NCBI GenBank assembly: GCA_902473545.1 | Contig: CABRSG010000013.1 | Location: 1-18,634 of the forward strand | Length of the DNA stretch: 18,634 bases | DNA from: an uncultured Lachnospiraceae bacterium | Lineage (GTDB): Bacteria > Bacillota > Clostridia > Lachnospirales > Lachnospiraceae | Direction: 5' to 3' | In this document: in pieces, positions 11,981-18,634 of the stretch | How the letters are laid out: the number at the start of each line of letters is the position of its first letter | Position numbering within the stretch: the first letter of the stretch is position 1 | Notes under the pieces: generated by a model | Told to the model about the DNA's origin: nothing | The model's input: the letters and a program-made list of their open reading frames with translations, nothing else | Databases searched by the model: none | Made by a program: the position numbers and the translations under genes

Positions 11981-12108
11981 AAAAAAATAAGATTAAGTGG
12001 ATAAGTTGAGAATCTGTGAGAATGCTATTGTCTGACTTTTTAAAAACTTAAACACTGCTTCAGAAAAAAATAAGAAACGTGTGGATAAGTTGAGAATCCA
12101 TGAGAATG
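11981..12108. repeat. pair of ~44-bp direct repeats with DnaA-box-like sequences
   Basis: Copies at 11981-12024 and 12064-12108, with AAAAAAATAAG at the left of each, then GTGGATAAGTTGAGAATC, two variable bases and TGAGAATG. In copy 2 the junction reads TGTGGATAA (12080-12088), identical to the DnaA box in reverse (TTATCCACA). Copy 1 has AGTGGATAA (11996-12004), one base off. The equivalent bases are 84 bp apart. Confidence 0.7.
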
Positions 12109-12150
12109 TTCTTGTGCTACACTTGGAAGCATGAAAGTGGGATGGAAATG

Positions 12151-12177
12151 AAGGACCTGCAGATGCGGTCCTTTTTT
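12151..12177 (+). terminator. leader terminator upstream of the surface-protein gene
   Basis: AAGGACC (12151-12157) and GGTCCTT (12167-12173), followed by a T6 run to 12177. It lies between the direct repeats and the surface gene. It would end a short plus-strand transcript, or act as an attenuator if the gene's promoter lies upstream. Confidence 0.7.
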
Positions 12178-12302
12178 CATGCCTTTTTTCATGCCCGGCT
12201 GGCGGGGCGTAGAGTACGGCAGCAGCGACCGGTGCCGTCTGAAAAGTTCCGGGGTGGAAATCCGACAGAAAAAAATAACACAGAGCAGGGAGGCTTAACA
12301 GA

Positions 12303-15300
12303 TTGGAGAGAAAGAAGAAAAGGAAAAGGGCTGCATCATTTGCCGCCGCGCTGCTCATGGCAGTTTCCAGCATGGGGCTGCCTGTCCCTGCAGCGGACGG
12401 ATACGGTGAGAGCAGGGCGCCGGATATGGCGGCAGGGACAGCAGAAGAGATGGAAGCAGAGTCAGAAGATATGACATATTATACCGTTACCCTGCCGTAT
12501 TATGACGGTTGCAGCTACGAATTTGATGAAGAGAGAGCGCAGGGCGCGGGAGAGGAGGAAGAGACAGAAGAACATGGGAAGGACAGTCAGGAGGAGAAAC
12601 AGGACACGGTGCTGCGGTATAGGCCAGAAGAAGCGGTAGAAATACTCATTAAACCAGCAGACGGCGTAAAGCTTACGGAAGTATATATACGCGGCTCAGA
12701 GGACAGGGACAGCAGTCATGCTTATACCATGACAGATATTCCGGAGAATGCCTATAGGATGGAGTTTACCATGCCGGAGGAGGATGTTAAGCTCGAGCTG
12801 GTATTCGGGCAGGAAGAGCTGGAAAACGGGATGCTGGAAGAAGAGACGGCGGTTCCGGCAGAACCCAGCCAGCAAGAAACAGAGCAGACGGGAGATATGC
12901 TGCAGGAACCGGGGACAGAACCTGTACAGGAGGCTGCTGGCGAGCAGGGAGAAGAAACAGAAGCCATGACAGAAACGGCACAGACCGGACAGACGGATAC
13001 AGAACTGGCAGGGACGGATGCAGTGCTGGTAGAAACGGAAGCAGAGACAGACACGGACGGTCTGCCGCTGCAGGGAAGCATTGTACAGATGTCTTCTGTC
13101 ACGATCGCGTATGATACCTGGGATTTTGACCCTTACAGTGATTTTCGCGGGATTACGTATGACGGGGATCAGTTTTCCATTGAGTTTATATCCGACAATA
13201 TTATCTATGATGAGGCAGGTGTATATGACTGCATTTACAGGGTGAAGGACAACGGGAGCGGAAAGTTCTGGTTTGTCCTCCGCCCTGTTGTTGTATCAGA
13301 AGAAGGGATATTTATACCGGAGACGGTAACGGAGGTGGAAACGGAGCTGCAGACAGAAGCAGTGTCCGAACCGGAAACGGAGCCGCAGACAGAAACAGCG
13401 TCCGAACCGGAAACAGAGCCGCAGACAGAAACAGTGTCCGAACCGGAAACAGAGCTGCAGACAGAAGCAGTGTCTGAACCGGAGACGGAGCCGCAGACAG
13501 AAGCAGTGTCTGAACCGGAGACGGAGCCGCAGACAGAAGCAGAATCTGAAACGGAAACACAGACAGAGGAGCCGGAAACAGAGACAGAAACAGAACCTTT
13601 TATGAGAGAGGTAAAAATCGTAAAGAAGGACCTTTATACCGGAAGCCCGCTTGCTGGTGCGCAGTTCCGGATACTTGACGGGGACGGGAAGGTGCTCCTG
13701 ATGAAGGATAACCAGAATGACGGTGAGCTGACGGATACCGTTACCACGGATGATAAGGGAGAAATCCTACTGCCAGAGCCGCTGGTAGAAGGAAGGTATA
13801 CGCTGGAAGAGGTAAAAGCGCCGGAAGGCTATCTCCTGTCAGAAGCATTGGAGTTTACAGTAAGCAATGACAATGATGAAGGAGAAACAATGGAGGTGGA
13901 AAGCACTGGAAAACCGCAGACCGGCAGCATCAGTATCCATGTAACGGACGGAGAAGGAGCAGCAGCCGGGGAAGGATTTACCTTTGAGATTTCTGTTGCG
14001 GAGGATATCATGGATCCGGCAGGAACCATCCGGACAATGGATACTGCGGACGGAACCGTGGAGCTGCGTAAGGGAACAATGGCTGCTGTCATCAGTACCG
14101 GTACGGATGGCACTGCAGTGGCAGAAAACCTGTATCCGGGAAGCTACCGCTATACGGAAACTGCTTCAGCAGACTGTTACGCGGCAGATACAGAACTGTA
14201 TACGGTGGAGCTGCCAGGCAGGGAAAGTGCCGGTGAGATGCGGAAGGATGTAACAGTGGTAAACAGAAAAACATCCTTTGAGTTGTATAAGGTTGATGCG
14301 GAAGCAGACGGAAGCGGGGATGTTCCGCTTGCAGGTGTTTCCTTCTGCATCTTTACACCAGAAGGGCTGGAGGAAGAAAAAGCTGCGCGGGCAGAAGCAG
14401 TTATCGGAGAGCTGCAGGGGATCGGAATGGACAATATACAGCGCAGACAGGAGCTGCTGGATGAGCTTACGGCAATGGAACCGGGCAGGATATGCACGAC
14501 AGATGAAAACGGACATATCAATACCAGTGATTTCAGCCATGACGCCGTGTATTACTTTTATGAAACGTCCGCCATGCCGGGATATAACAGGGATACCGGA
14601 ATCTACCAGTTTGAAGTGGATGCGCTGGGAATGATCGGCGGGAGTGCTGTATATTCTGTAAAGCTGTCAGGGACGGCAAACCTGCTTGACATACAGAAAA
14701 CGGATGCCGCGGGACAGAATGTGCTTGCAGGGGCAGCGCTGCAGCTGGAAGATGAAGCGGGAAATCTGGTCGAGGCATGGACTTCTGCGGAAGAGCCGCA
14801 CAGAATCAGAGGACTGGCTGCAGGAACATACACGCTGTCAGAAACGCGTGCCCCGGAGGGATATGCGCTGGCAGAGGACATCACGTTTACTCTCACAGAC
14901 AGCCTGGAAATCCGCAGAATTGTCATCAAGGATGAATTGCTGACAGTATCCTTCCGCAAGCTGGATGAATCCGGAAAAACAGCGGTGGCAGGCGCAAGGC
15001 TGGCTGTCCTGGGCGAAAGCGGGGAGAAGCTTGCAGAATGGGTGACAGACCAGGAGGCATACCGACTGAACCTGCCAGCGGGAAAATACCGTCTGGAGGA
15101 GCTGGAAGCCCCGGAAGGATATGCAAAGGCGAAAACGGTAAGCTTTGAAGTAAAGCCGGATAAGGCACTGCTGGAGGTTACCATGTATGGCAGGCTGATA
15201 CAGGCGGCAGTATCCAAGCAGGATATTACAGACAATAAGGAGCTGCCGGGAGCAAGGCTGATACTGCGGGATGCGGAAGGAACAGAAATTGACGAATGGG

Positions 15301-15701
15301 TATCCACGGAGGAACCGCGCGTGATGAACCTTGCCGCAGGAAAGTACGTGCTGGTGGAGGAGACTGCGCCGGAAGGCTATGAGCTTGCGGATAAGCTGGA
15401 ATTTGAGGTGACAGACAGCATGGAGCTGCAGAACTTCGTTATGTATGATACGCCGAAGGAAAAGAAAATCAACCTGACGGGAAAAACACACAGCGAGACG
15501 AAAACGACAGGCGGGAATACGACAGCGGCAGGGGGAAGTCCTGCGGCACAGGGCGGTACCGCCACAGGGACAGCGGTCAGGGCGGCAGGCGCGCAGACCG
15601 GTGATTTTAACCGCTACCTTCCTGCCGTCATTGTAATCCTTGCAGGAGCCGCCGGGCTTGCGGCAGCCGCAGTGATGCACAGGAGAAACAAGAAACGCTG
15701 A
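12303..15701 (+). CDS. sortase-anchored Cna-B (SpaA-type) surface protein
   Basis: 1132 residues, exported. The signal peptide covers about 1-31 (basic RKKKRKR, then AASFAAALLMAVSSMGLPV). Residues ~60-175 form a beta-repeat-like region (ending YRMEFTMPEEDVKLELVFG), followed by a Glu/Thr-rich stretch, another beta domain (~255-335), a TE-rich tandem repeat stalk (~345-433) and six Cna-B-like domains (starts about 434, 540, 657, 792, 879, 964) with recurrent LEEVKAPEGY-type ends and KxD starts that can form isopeptide bonds. The sorting end is AQTGDF (about 1096-1101), a membrane helix and RRNKKR. AQTGD is not the classical LPxTG. The start is TTG at 12303 with AGGGAGG 9 bp upstream. Likely client of the nearby SrtB, used as an adhesin for mating or host attachment. 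Confidence 0.88.
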   Translation: MERKKKRKRAASFAAALLMAVSSMGLPVPAADGYGESRAPDMAAGTAEEMEAESEDMTYYTVTLPYYDGCSYEFDEERAQGAGEEEETEEHGKDSQEEKQDTVLRYRPEEAVEILIKPADGVKLTEVYIRGSEDRDSSHAYTMTDIPENAYRMEFTMPEEDVKLELVFGQEELENGMLEEETAVPAEPSQQETEQTGDMLQEPGTEPVQEAAGEQGEETEAMTETAQTGQTDTELAGTDAVLVETEAETDTDGLPLQGSIVQMSSVTIAYDTWDFDPYSDFRGITYDGDQFSIEFISDNIIYDEAGVYDCIYRVKDNGSGKFWFVLRPVVVSEEGIFIPETVTEVETELQTEAVSEPETEPQTETASEPETEPQTETVSEPETELQTEAVSEPETEPQTEAVSEPETEPQTEAESETETQTEEPETETETEPFMREVKIVKKDLYTGSPLAGAQFRILDGDGKVLLMKDNQNDGELTDTVTTDDKGEILLPEPLVEGRYTLEEVKAPEGYLLSEALEFTVSNDNDEGETMEVESTGKPQTGSISIHVTDGEGAAAGEGFTFEISVAEDIMDPAGTIRTMDTADGTVELRKGTMAAVISTGTDGTAVAENLYPGSYRYTETASADCYAADTELYTVELPGRESAGEMRKDVTVVNRKTSFELYKVDAEADGSGDVPLAGVSFCIFTPEGLEEEKAARAEAVIGELQGIGMDNIQRRQELLDELTAMEPGRICTTDENGHINTSDFSHDAVYYFYETSAMPGYNRDTGIYQFEVDALGMIGGSAVYSVKLSGTANLLDIQKTDAAGQNVLAGAALQLEDEAGNLVEAWTSAEEPHRIRGLAAGTYTLSETRAPEGYALAEDITFTLTDSLEIRRIVIKDELLTVSFRKLDESGKTAVAGARLAVLGESGEKLAEWVTDQEAYRLNLPAGKYRLEELEAPEGYAKAKTVSFEVKPDKALLEVTMYGRLIQAAVSKQDITDNKELPGARLILRDAEGTEIDEWVSTEEPRVMNLAAGKYVLVEETAPEGYELADKLEFEVTDSMELQNFVMYDTPKEKKINLTGKTHSETKTTGGNTTAAGGSPAAQGGTATGTAVRAAGAQTGDFNRYLPAVIVILAGAAGLAAAAVMHRRNKKR
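13338..13577 (+). repeat. 36-bp tandem repeat encoding SEPETEPQTEAV
   Basis: Units begin about 13362, 13398, 13434, 13470 and 13506, with diverged units at both ends. Each encodes (A/T)VSEPETEPQTE. The 36-bp period keeps the frame, so copy-number change would lengthen or shorten an acidic, proline-spaced stalk without breaking the protein. Confidence 0.85.
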
Positions 15702-15710
15702 AACATGGGC

Positions 15711-15726
15711 GTGTCACGGATGACAC
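15711..15726. repeat. 16-bp palindrome, GTGTCAT-N2-ATGACAC family (site 4) or terminator
   Basis: GTGTCACGGATGACAC, one mismatch from the family motif. With flanking GC it forms the hairpin GCGTGTCA-CGGA-TGACACGC followed by TTCTTTC, so it could instead be a weak terminator of the surface-protein gene. Confidence 0.5.
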
Positions 15727-15763
15727 GCTTCTTTCATTACAGAACAGAATGGAGAGAAAAGAC

Positions 15764-16072
15764 ATGAAAAAGAAACAGAATATCAGAAAGATTTTACAGA
15801 TACTGGCGGTGACAGCAGTAATGGCTGCCGCCCTGTGCATCACAGCATCTGCAGAGGACGCATCCGGGCTGGGCGCAAAGATGGACACGATCTATCAGCT
15901 TGTCATGTCAGTTGTTCAGGGTATCGGGCTTATCCTGATCGCATTCGGGCTGATGGATTTCGGACCTGGCATCAGCCAGCATGATTCCGCACAGCAGCTC
16001 CAGGGACTGAAAAAGATGGGCGGCGGCGCTGCGATGCTGCTCGGTCCGCAGATTATCCAGCTCCTTAGCTGA
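15764..16072 (+). CDS. VirB2-like conjugation pilin (Maff2-type)
   Basis: 102 residues. A signal peptide (basic MKKKQNIRKI, then LQILAVTAVMAAALCITASA) is followed by a mature part with two hydrophobic segments (LVMSVVQGIGLILIAFGLMD and KKMGGGAAMLLGPQIIQLL) separated by a short polar loop. This is the plan of VirB2/TrbC pilins and of the short Maff2 membrane proteins of Clostridia ICEs. I chose ATG 15764, with GGAGAG upstream, over the in-frame ATG 15749, which has no ribosome site. It is the first transfer gene, 13 bp before the VirB6-like gene. Confidence 0.8.
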   Translation: MKKKQNIRKILQILAVTAVMAAALCITASAEDASGLGAKMDTIYQLVMSVVQGIGLILIAFGLMDFGPGISQHDSAQQLQGLKKMGGGAAMLLGPQIIQLLS

Positions 16073-16085
16073 CAGGAGGCAGCCT

Positions 16086-16976
16086 ATGGGATTCCTGGAC
16101 GATATCGTAAAAGGACTCGGGGACGGGCTCCTGGGCTGCGGGGAGTGGTTCCTGCAGGGAGGGGTGAGCTTCTGGAGGGCGTGCAGCAGTGTAACGCTTA
16201 CCTACCTGGAGAAAAATCCGGCGTCACAGACGGAAGCATGGGGAATCGTTACCGGAACTATCTTTTCGGTAGCGCTTGGCATTGCCGGGACACTGGCGCT
16301 TATATTCCTGCTTCTGGGCTGGGTACGGGACAGCATCGATATCCGGACGACCTTTACGCTGGATAACATTTTCAAGGAATTTATCCGGCTTGCCCTGACA
16401 TTTTCCCTGCTTACAAACTGCCTTGCAATCATAACCGGTGTGACGGAATGCACGACCGCGCTTGTGATGAAGGTCAGCCCGGAGGTGACAGTAGAGGAAG
16501 AGCAGGATGCTTTTGATGAACTGCGGGAGGAAATGGACGCAGACGATGCCGGGGCACTGGAATGGATCGGCATGGGTATCGGAGGACTTATCTGCGGGCT
16601 TGTGGGCGGCGCAACGATTATTGTATGCGGCATGAGCCTGGTACTCGCTGTGATGTCCAGGATGTTCAAAGTGCTGCTTTGTATTCCCTTTGCACCGCCT
16701 GCCCTGGCAGGCTTTGCGGGCGGAGGCGGCTTTTCACAGATGGGGATATCCTGGCTGAAGTCGTTTATCGGATACGGGCTGGAGGCGGTAGTGATTGCAC
16801 TTGCAATCTCGATCAGCTTCGGGATGTTTTCGGATGCCAGCCTGTTCAGTACGGACGACGCTACCGGAGTGGTGCGGCTGATACTGCTTACCTGCGACTA
16901 CTGTATGCCGATGCTGACTGCTGTTGCCTGCGTAAAGGGCGCGGATGCGGTCGTCAGACGCTGCATGGGATTTTAG
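16086..16976 (+). CDS. VirB6-like multi-pass membrane protein of the conjugation channel
   Basis: 296 residues with about six hydrophobic segments (near 50-75, 100-120, 165-190, 195-215, 235-255 and 270-290). The opening MGFLDDIVKGLGDGLLGCGE, a large polar stretch (VEEEQDAFDELREEMDADDA) and the conserved ISWLKSFIGYGLEAVVIALA fit the VirB6/TrbL-like protein found between the pilin and PrgI genes of Gram-positive type IV secretion systems. CAGGAGG precedes ATG 16086. It is part of the transfer operon. Confidence 0.8.
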   Translation: MGFLDDIVKGLGDGLLGCGEWFLQGGVSFWRACSSVTLTYLEKNPASQTEAWGIVTGTIFSVALGIAGTLALIFLLLGWVRDSIDIRTTFTLDNIFKEFIRLALTFSLLTNCLAIITGVTECTTALVMKVSPEVTVEEEQDAFDELREEMDADDAGALEWIGMGIGGLICGLVGGATIIVCGMSLVLAVMSRMFKVLLCIPFAPPALAGFAGGGGFSQMGISWLKSFIGYGLEAVVIALAISISFGMFSDASLFSTDDATGVVRLILLTCDYCMPMLTAVACVKGADAVVRRCMGF

Positions 16977-16992
16977 ACGGGAGGAATATACG

Positions 16993-17418
16993 ATGCAGAT
17001 ACCAGTAAACAAGAATATTGATGTCTATAAAGATGATTTTTTCCGGGGATTATCCATGAAGGAGACCATCACGGCGGCAGCGATGATACTGTCCGGCACG
17101 GCAGGTTTTCTTTTTTTCTACATGTACCTCGGGCTGCCGCAGACAGTGGCAATGTATTGTATGCTGCCGCTGCCAATGGTTATCGGGGTGGCGGGCTTCC
17201 TGCGGATACGCGGCAGATCGCTGCCGGAGTATCTGAAAAGCAGGCGGAAAATCATGGACACACCGGTCTATTACTTCCGTCCGCAGATACTTGAAGAGGC
17301 GGAGCCATATAAAGACGTACGGCAGCATATCGGCACCGGAAAGGGCGGAAAAAAGAAGATTTACCTCGGAGAGGATGGGGAACTGACAGGCAATGAAGAA
17401 GAGCATGAAGGATTATAA
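16993..17418 (+). CDS. PrgI-family protein (VirB3-like)
   Basis: 141 residues. It starts MQIPVNKNIDVYKDDFFRGL, the hallmark of PrgI/TcpE-type proteins, followed by two membrane helices (about 24-42 and 47-70) and a basic soluble tail (RSLPEYLKSRRKIM). These proteins act with the VirB4 ATPase as VirB3 does in Gram-negative systems. ATG 16993 has GGGAGGAA 8 bp upstream. It overlaps the VirB4-like gene. Confidence 0.85.
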   Translation: MQIPVNKNIDVYKDDFFRGLSMKETITAAAMILSGTAGFLFFYMYLGLPQTVAMYCMLPLPMVIGVAGFLRIRGRSLPEYLKSRRKIMDTPVYYFRPQILEEAEPYKDVRQHIGTGKGGKKKIYLGEDGELTGNEEEHEGL

Positions 17419-18634
17419 GGAGCTGACGCAGAAGGTCTATCCGGTGCCGGAACGTGTCCAGGAGCTGATACCGGTCTACCGGATAGCGGAGGATGGAATA
17501 TTTGAGTTGGAGAAGAAACCGGAGGGGGCGGATCGGCTGTTTGATAAAGCATACCTGTTCCTGGATACAAATTTTGCCACGATGGATGATTATGAGAAGG
17601 AAGATTTCCTGAAGCTGTACTGCGCGGTACTCAACAGCATGTCAGTAAGCTTCAAGATAGAGATTATTAACAACAACCGGAACATGGATACCGTAAGGAA
17701 GGACATTTTCATCCATAACCGGGACGGGCGTTTCGGGGAGATGGTGGCGTCGCTCAATAAACATATAGAGGATTCGATGATGAAGGGGCGCGCAGGCATC
17801 GAGCAGGTGCGTCTTTTCATCATCACCTGCAGGCGGAAGGATCTGGAACAGGCGCGTAATTATTTTGCTTCCGTGGAGGCAAACCTGGCGGTGAACTTCG
17901 ACCGGATGCAGTCGGGTCTGGTACCGCTGGATGCGGCAGAGAGGCTGCGTTACCTGCACGCATTTTACCGGCAGGGACAGGAAACAAAGTATGACTTTGA
18001 CTTTAAAACTGCCCTCCGCAGGGGAACAGACTGGCGGGATATCATATCACCGGCGGTAGTGAAGCATTACCAGGATGAATACGGTACCTTTGACGGTATC
18101 ACCGTCCAGATGGACGGGATTTACGTGCGGGCACTTTACGTACCGCAGCTTCCGAATTCCATCGAGCCGGGTATCATACAGAAGCTGATGTCCGGTCCGT
18201 ACCATGTCATCCTGACACTGGATACGGCTGCTATCCCGAAGCAGGCGGTAAAGAAACGGCTGATGGATCTCTACGTGCAGAACGCGCGTGCAATCGAGAA
18301 ACAGCAGCAGACAAGAAACAAGGCGATGGCGTGGTCGTCCGATATCACTTATGAGCGGCGCAGGGAACGGGATGAACTGGAAAGCTACATGGATATCGTG
18401 AATGAGAATGATGAAAAAATGTTTTATCTGGGCATCTATGCGGTCATCAGCGCCGGGAGCAAAAAACAGCTTGAAAATGACGTGACAGCTTTCTGCAGCA
18501 TGGCGGAGGGAGAAGGCTTCAGCTTCGAACCTGCCATCTGGGAGCAGATAGAGGCAATCAATACGGCGCTTCCGACCGGCGCGCGTTTCTGCAGCGTCAT
18601 GCAGCCGGTATTCACGCAGCCGCTGTGCGCGCTG
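17393..18634 (+). CDS. VirB4-like conjugation ATPase (N-terminal part, cut by window end)
   Basis: At least 414 residues, open at the window end. The N-terminal part contains LTQKVYPVPERVQELIPVYR, DGIFELEKKP and YRFDKAYLFLDTNF-like CagE/TrbE/VirB4 features, and a long helical region (AMAWSSDITYERRRERDELE). The Walker A and B motifs expected later in a roughly 800-residue protein lie beyond the window. It powers pilus assembly and DNA transfer at the membrane. Two in-frame starts are possible: ATG 17393 or ATG 17405. Neither has a strong ribosome site. Both overlap the PrgI gene, suggesting coupled translation. Confidence 0.85.
   Translation, partial: MKKSMKDYKELTQKVYPVPERVQELIPVYRIAEDGIFELEKKPEGADRLFDKAYLFLDTNFATMDDYEKEDFLKLYCAVLNSMSVSFKIEIINNNRNMDTVRKDIFIHNRDGRFGEMVASLNKHIEDSMMKGRAGIEQVRLFIITCRRKDLEQARNYFASVEANLAVNFDRMQSGLVPLDAAERLRYLHAFYRQGQETKYDFDFKTALRRGTDWRDIISPAVVKHYQDEYGTFDGITVQMDGIYVRALYVPQLPNSIEPGIIQKLMSGPYHVILTLDTAAIPKQAVKKRLMDLYVQNARAIEKQQQTRNKAMAWSSDITYERRRERDELESYMDIVNENDEKMFYLGIYAVISAGSKKQLENDVTAFCSMAEGEGFSFEPAIWEQIEAINTALPTGARFCSVMQPVFTQPLCAL

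Larger units (their letters stand above)
11805..12302. other. 498-bp non-coding region before the surface-protein gene
   Basis: No convincing gene. It holds the upstream part of the Phd-PIN promoter region, a strong terminator (11915-11947), two long direct repeats with DnaA-box-like cores (11981-12024 and 12064-12108), a second terminator (12151-12177) and the ribosome site AGGGAGG (12287-12293). The segment 11960-12110 is strongly AT-rich compared with the genes around it. Confidence 0.7.

Noticed and set aside
12100..12474. 124-codon plus-strand frame before and over the surface gene start
   Set aside because: It spans the direct repeat and terminator, then overlaps the signal-peptide coding region out of frame.
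14603..15680. Minus-strand frames of 234 and 280 codons opposite the surface-protein gene
   Set aside because: Shadows of the repetitive Cna-B coding sequence; Ser/Pro/Cys-rich without motifs.

Overview
The window reads as the left end of an integrative and conjugative element (ICE) inserted next to a chromosomal tRNA-Cys gene of a Gram-positive Clostridia-type bacterium, most probably a Lachnospiraceae gut commensal. This placing is inference. It rests on strong AGGAGG-type ribosome sites, TTG and GTG starts, a class B sortase with a Cna-B surface protein, a RepA_N/DUF6017-type initiator and Maff2/PrgI-type conjugation genes. There is no tool-based taxonomy behind it.

Chromosomal flank (1-828): the 3' end of a 23S rRNA gene, a spacer with no visible 5S gene, then tRNA-Asn(GTT), tRNA-Glu(TTC) and tRNA-Cys(GCA). 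The tRNA-Cys has its own TTGACA-17-TAGAAT promoter. A strong terminator follows, and directly behind it a tyrosine integrase (minus strand) whose C-terminus points at the tRNA. The element/chromosome junction should therefore lie in or just after tRNA-Cys.

Left AT-rich module (829-5410): the integrase is followed by the most unusual part of the window, three tandem copies (about 2180-3110) of a compact convergent gene pair. In each copy the minus strand encodes a 26-27 residue hydrophobic peptide beginning MSTYEEFM (holin-like type I toxin). The plus strand carries a near-consensus promoter for a short untranslated RNA. Both RNAs share a bidirectional terminator and have direct repeats at their 5' ends, the layout known from Fst/par type I toxin-antitoxin loci. 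Next come a divergent repressor/Cro-like switch with recurring TCTCA-N4-TGAGA operators, small DNA-binding-like proteins, a zinc-ribbon protein and a tandem duplicated 32-codon membrane peptide, one copy of which has a TGG-to-TGA nonsense change.

Maintenance/replication module (5467-10099), visibly more GC-rich: a small membrane protein, ParA, ParB, a short ParB-coupled protein, a sigma-region-4-like protein and a RepA_N initiator. Most are stop/start coupled or overlapping and so form an operon. The linker-coding part of rep contains five GGTCA-N4-GAC(A/C)C boxes, mostly 23 bp apart, followed by an AT-rich tract; this looks like a replication origin embedded in rep. A 16-bp palindrome, GTGTCATNNATGACAC, recurs near int, between two regulator genes, inside parB and after the surface-protein gene. 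It is a candidate partition or operator site.

Surface and transfer module (10101-end): class B sortase, a small ORF, a minus-strand Phd/YefM-PIN toxin-antitoxin pair with a TGTACA operator, and a 500-bp non-coding region with two long direct repeats each carrying a DnaA-box-like sequence. Then comes a 1132-residue Cna-B surface protein (the probable sortase substrate), followed by type IV secretion genes: VirB2-like (Maff2-type), VirB6-like, PrgI/VirB3-like and the N-terminal 414 residues of a VirB4-like ATPase cut by the window end. The relaxase, coupling protein, oriT and right attachment site are outside the window.
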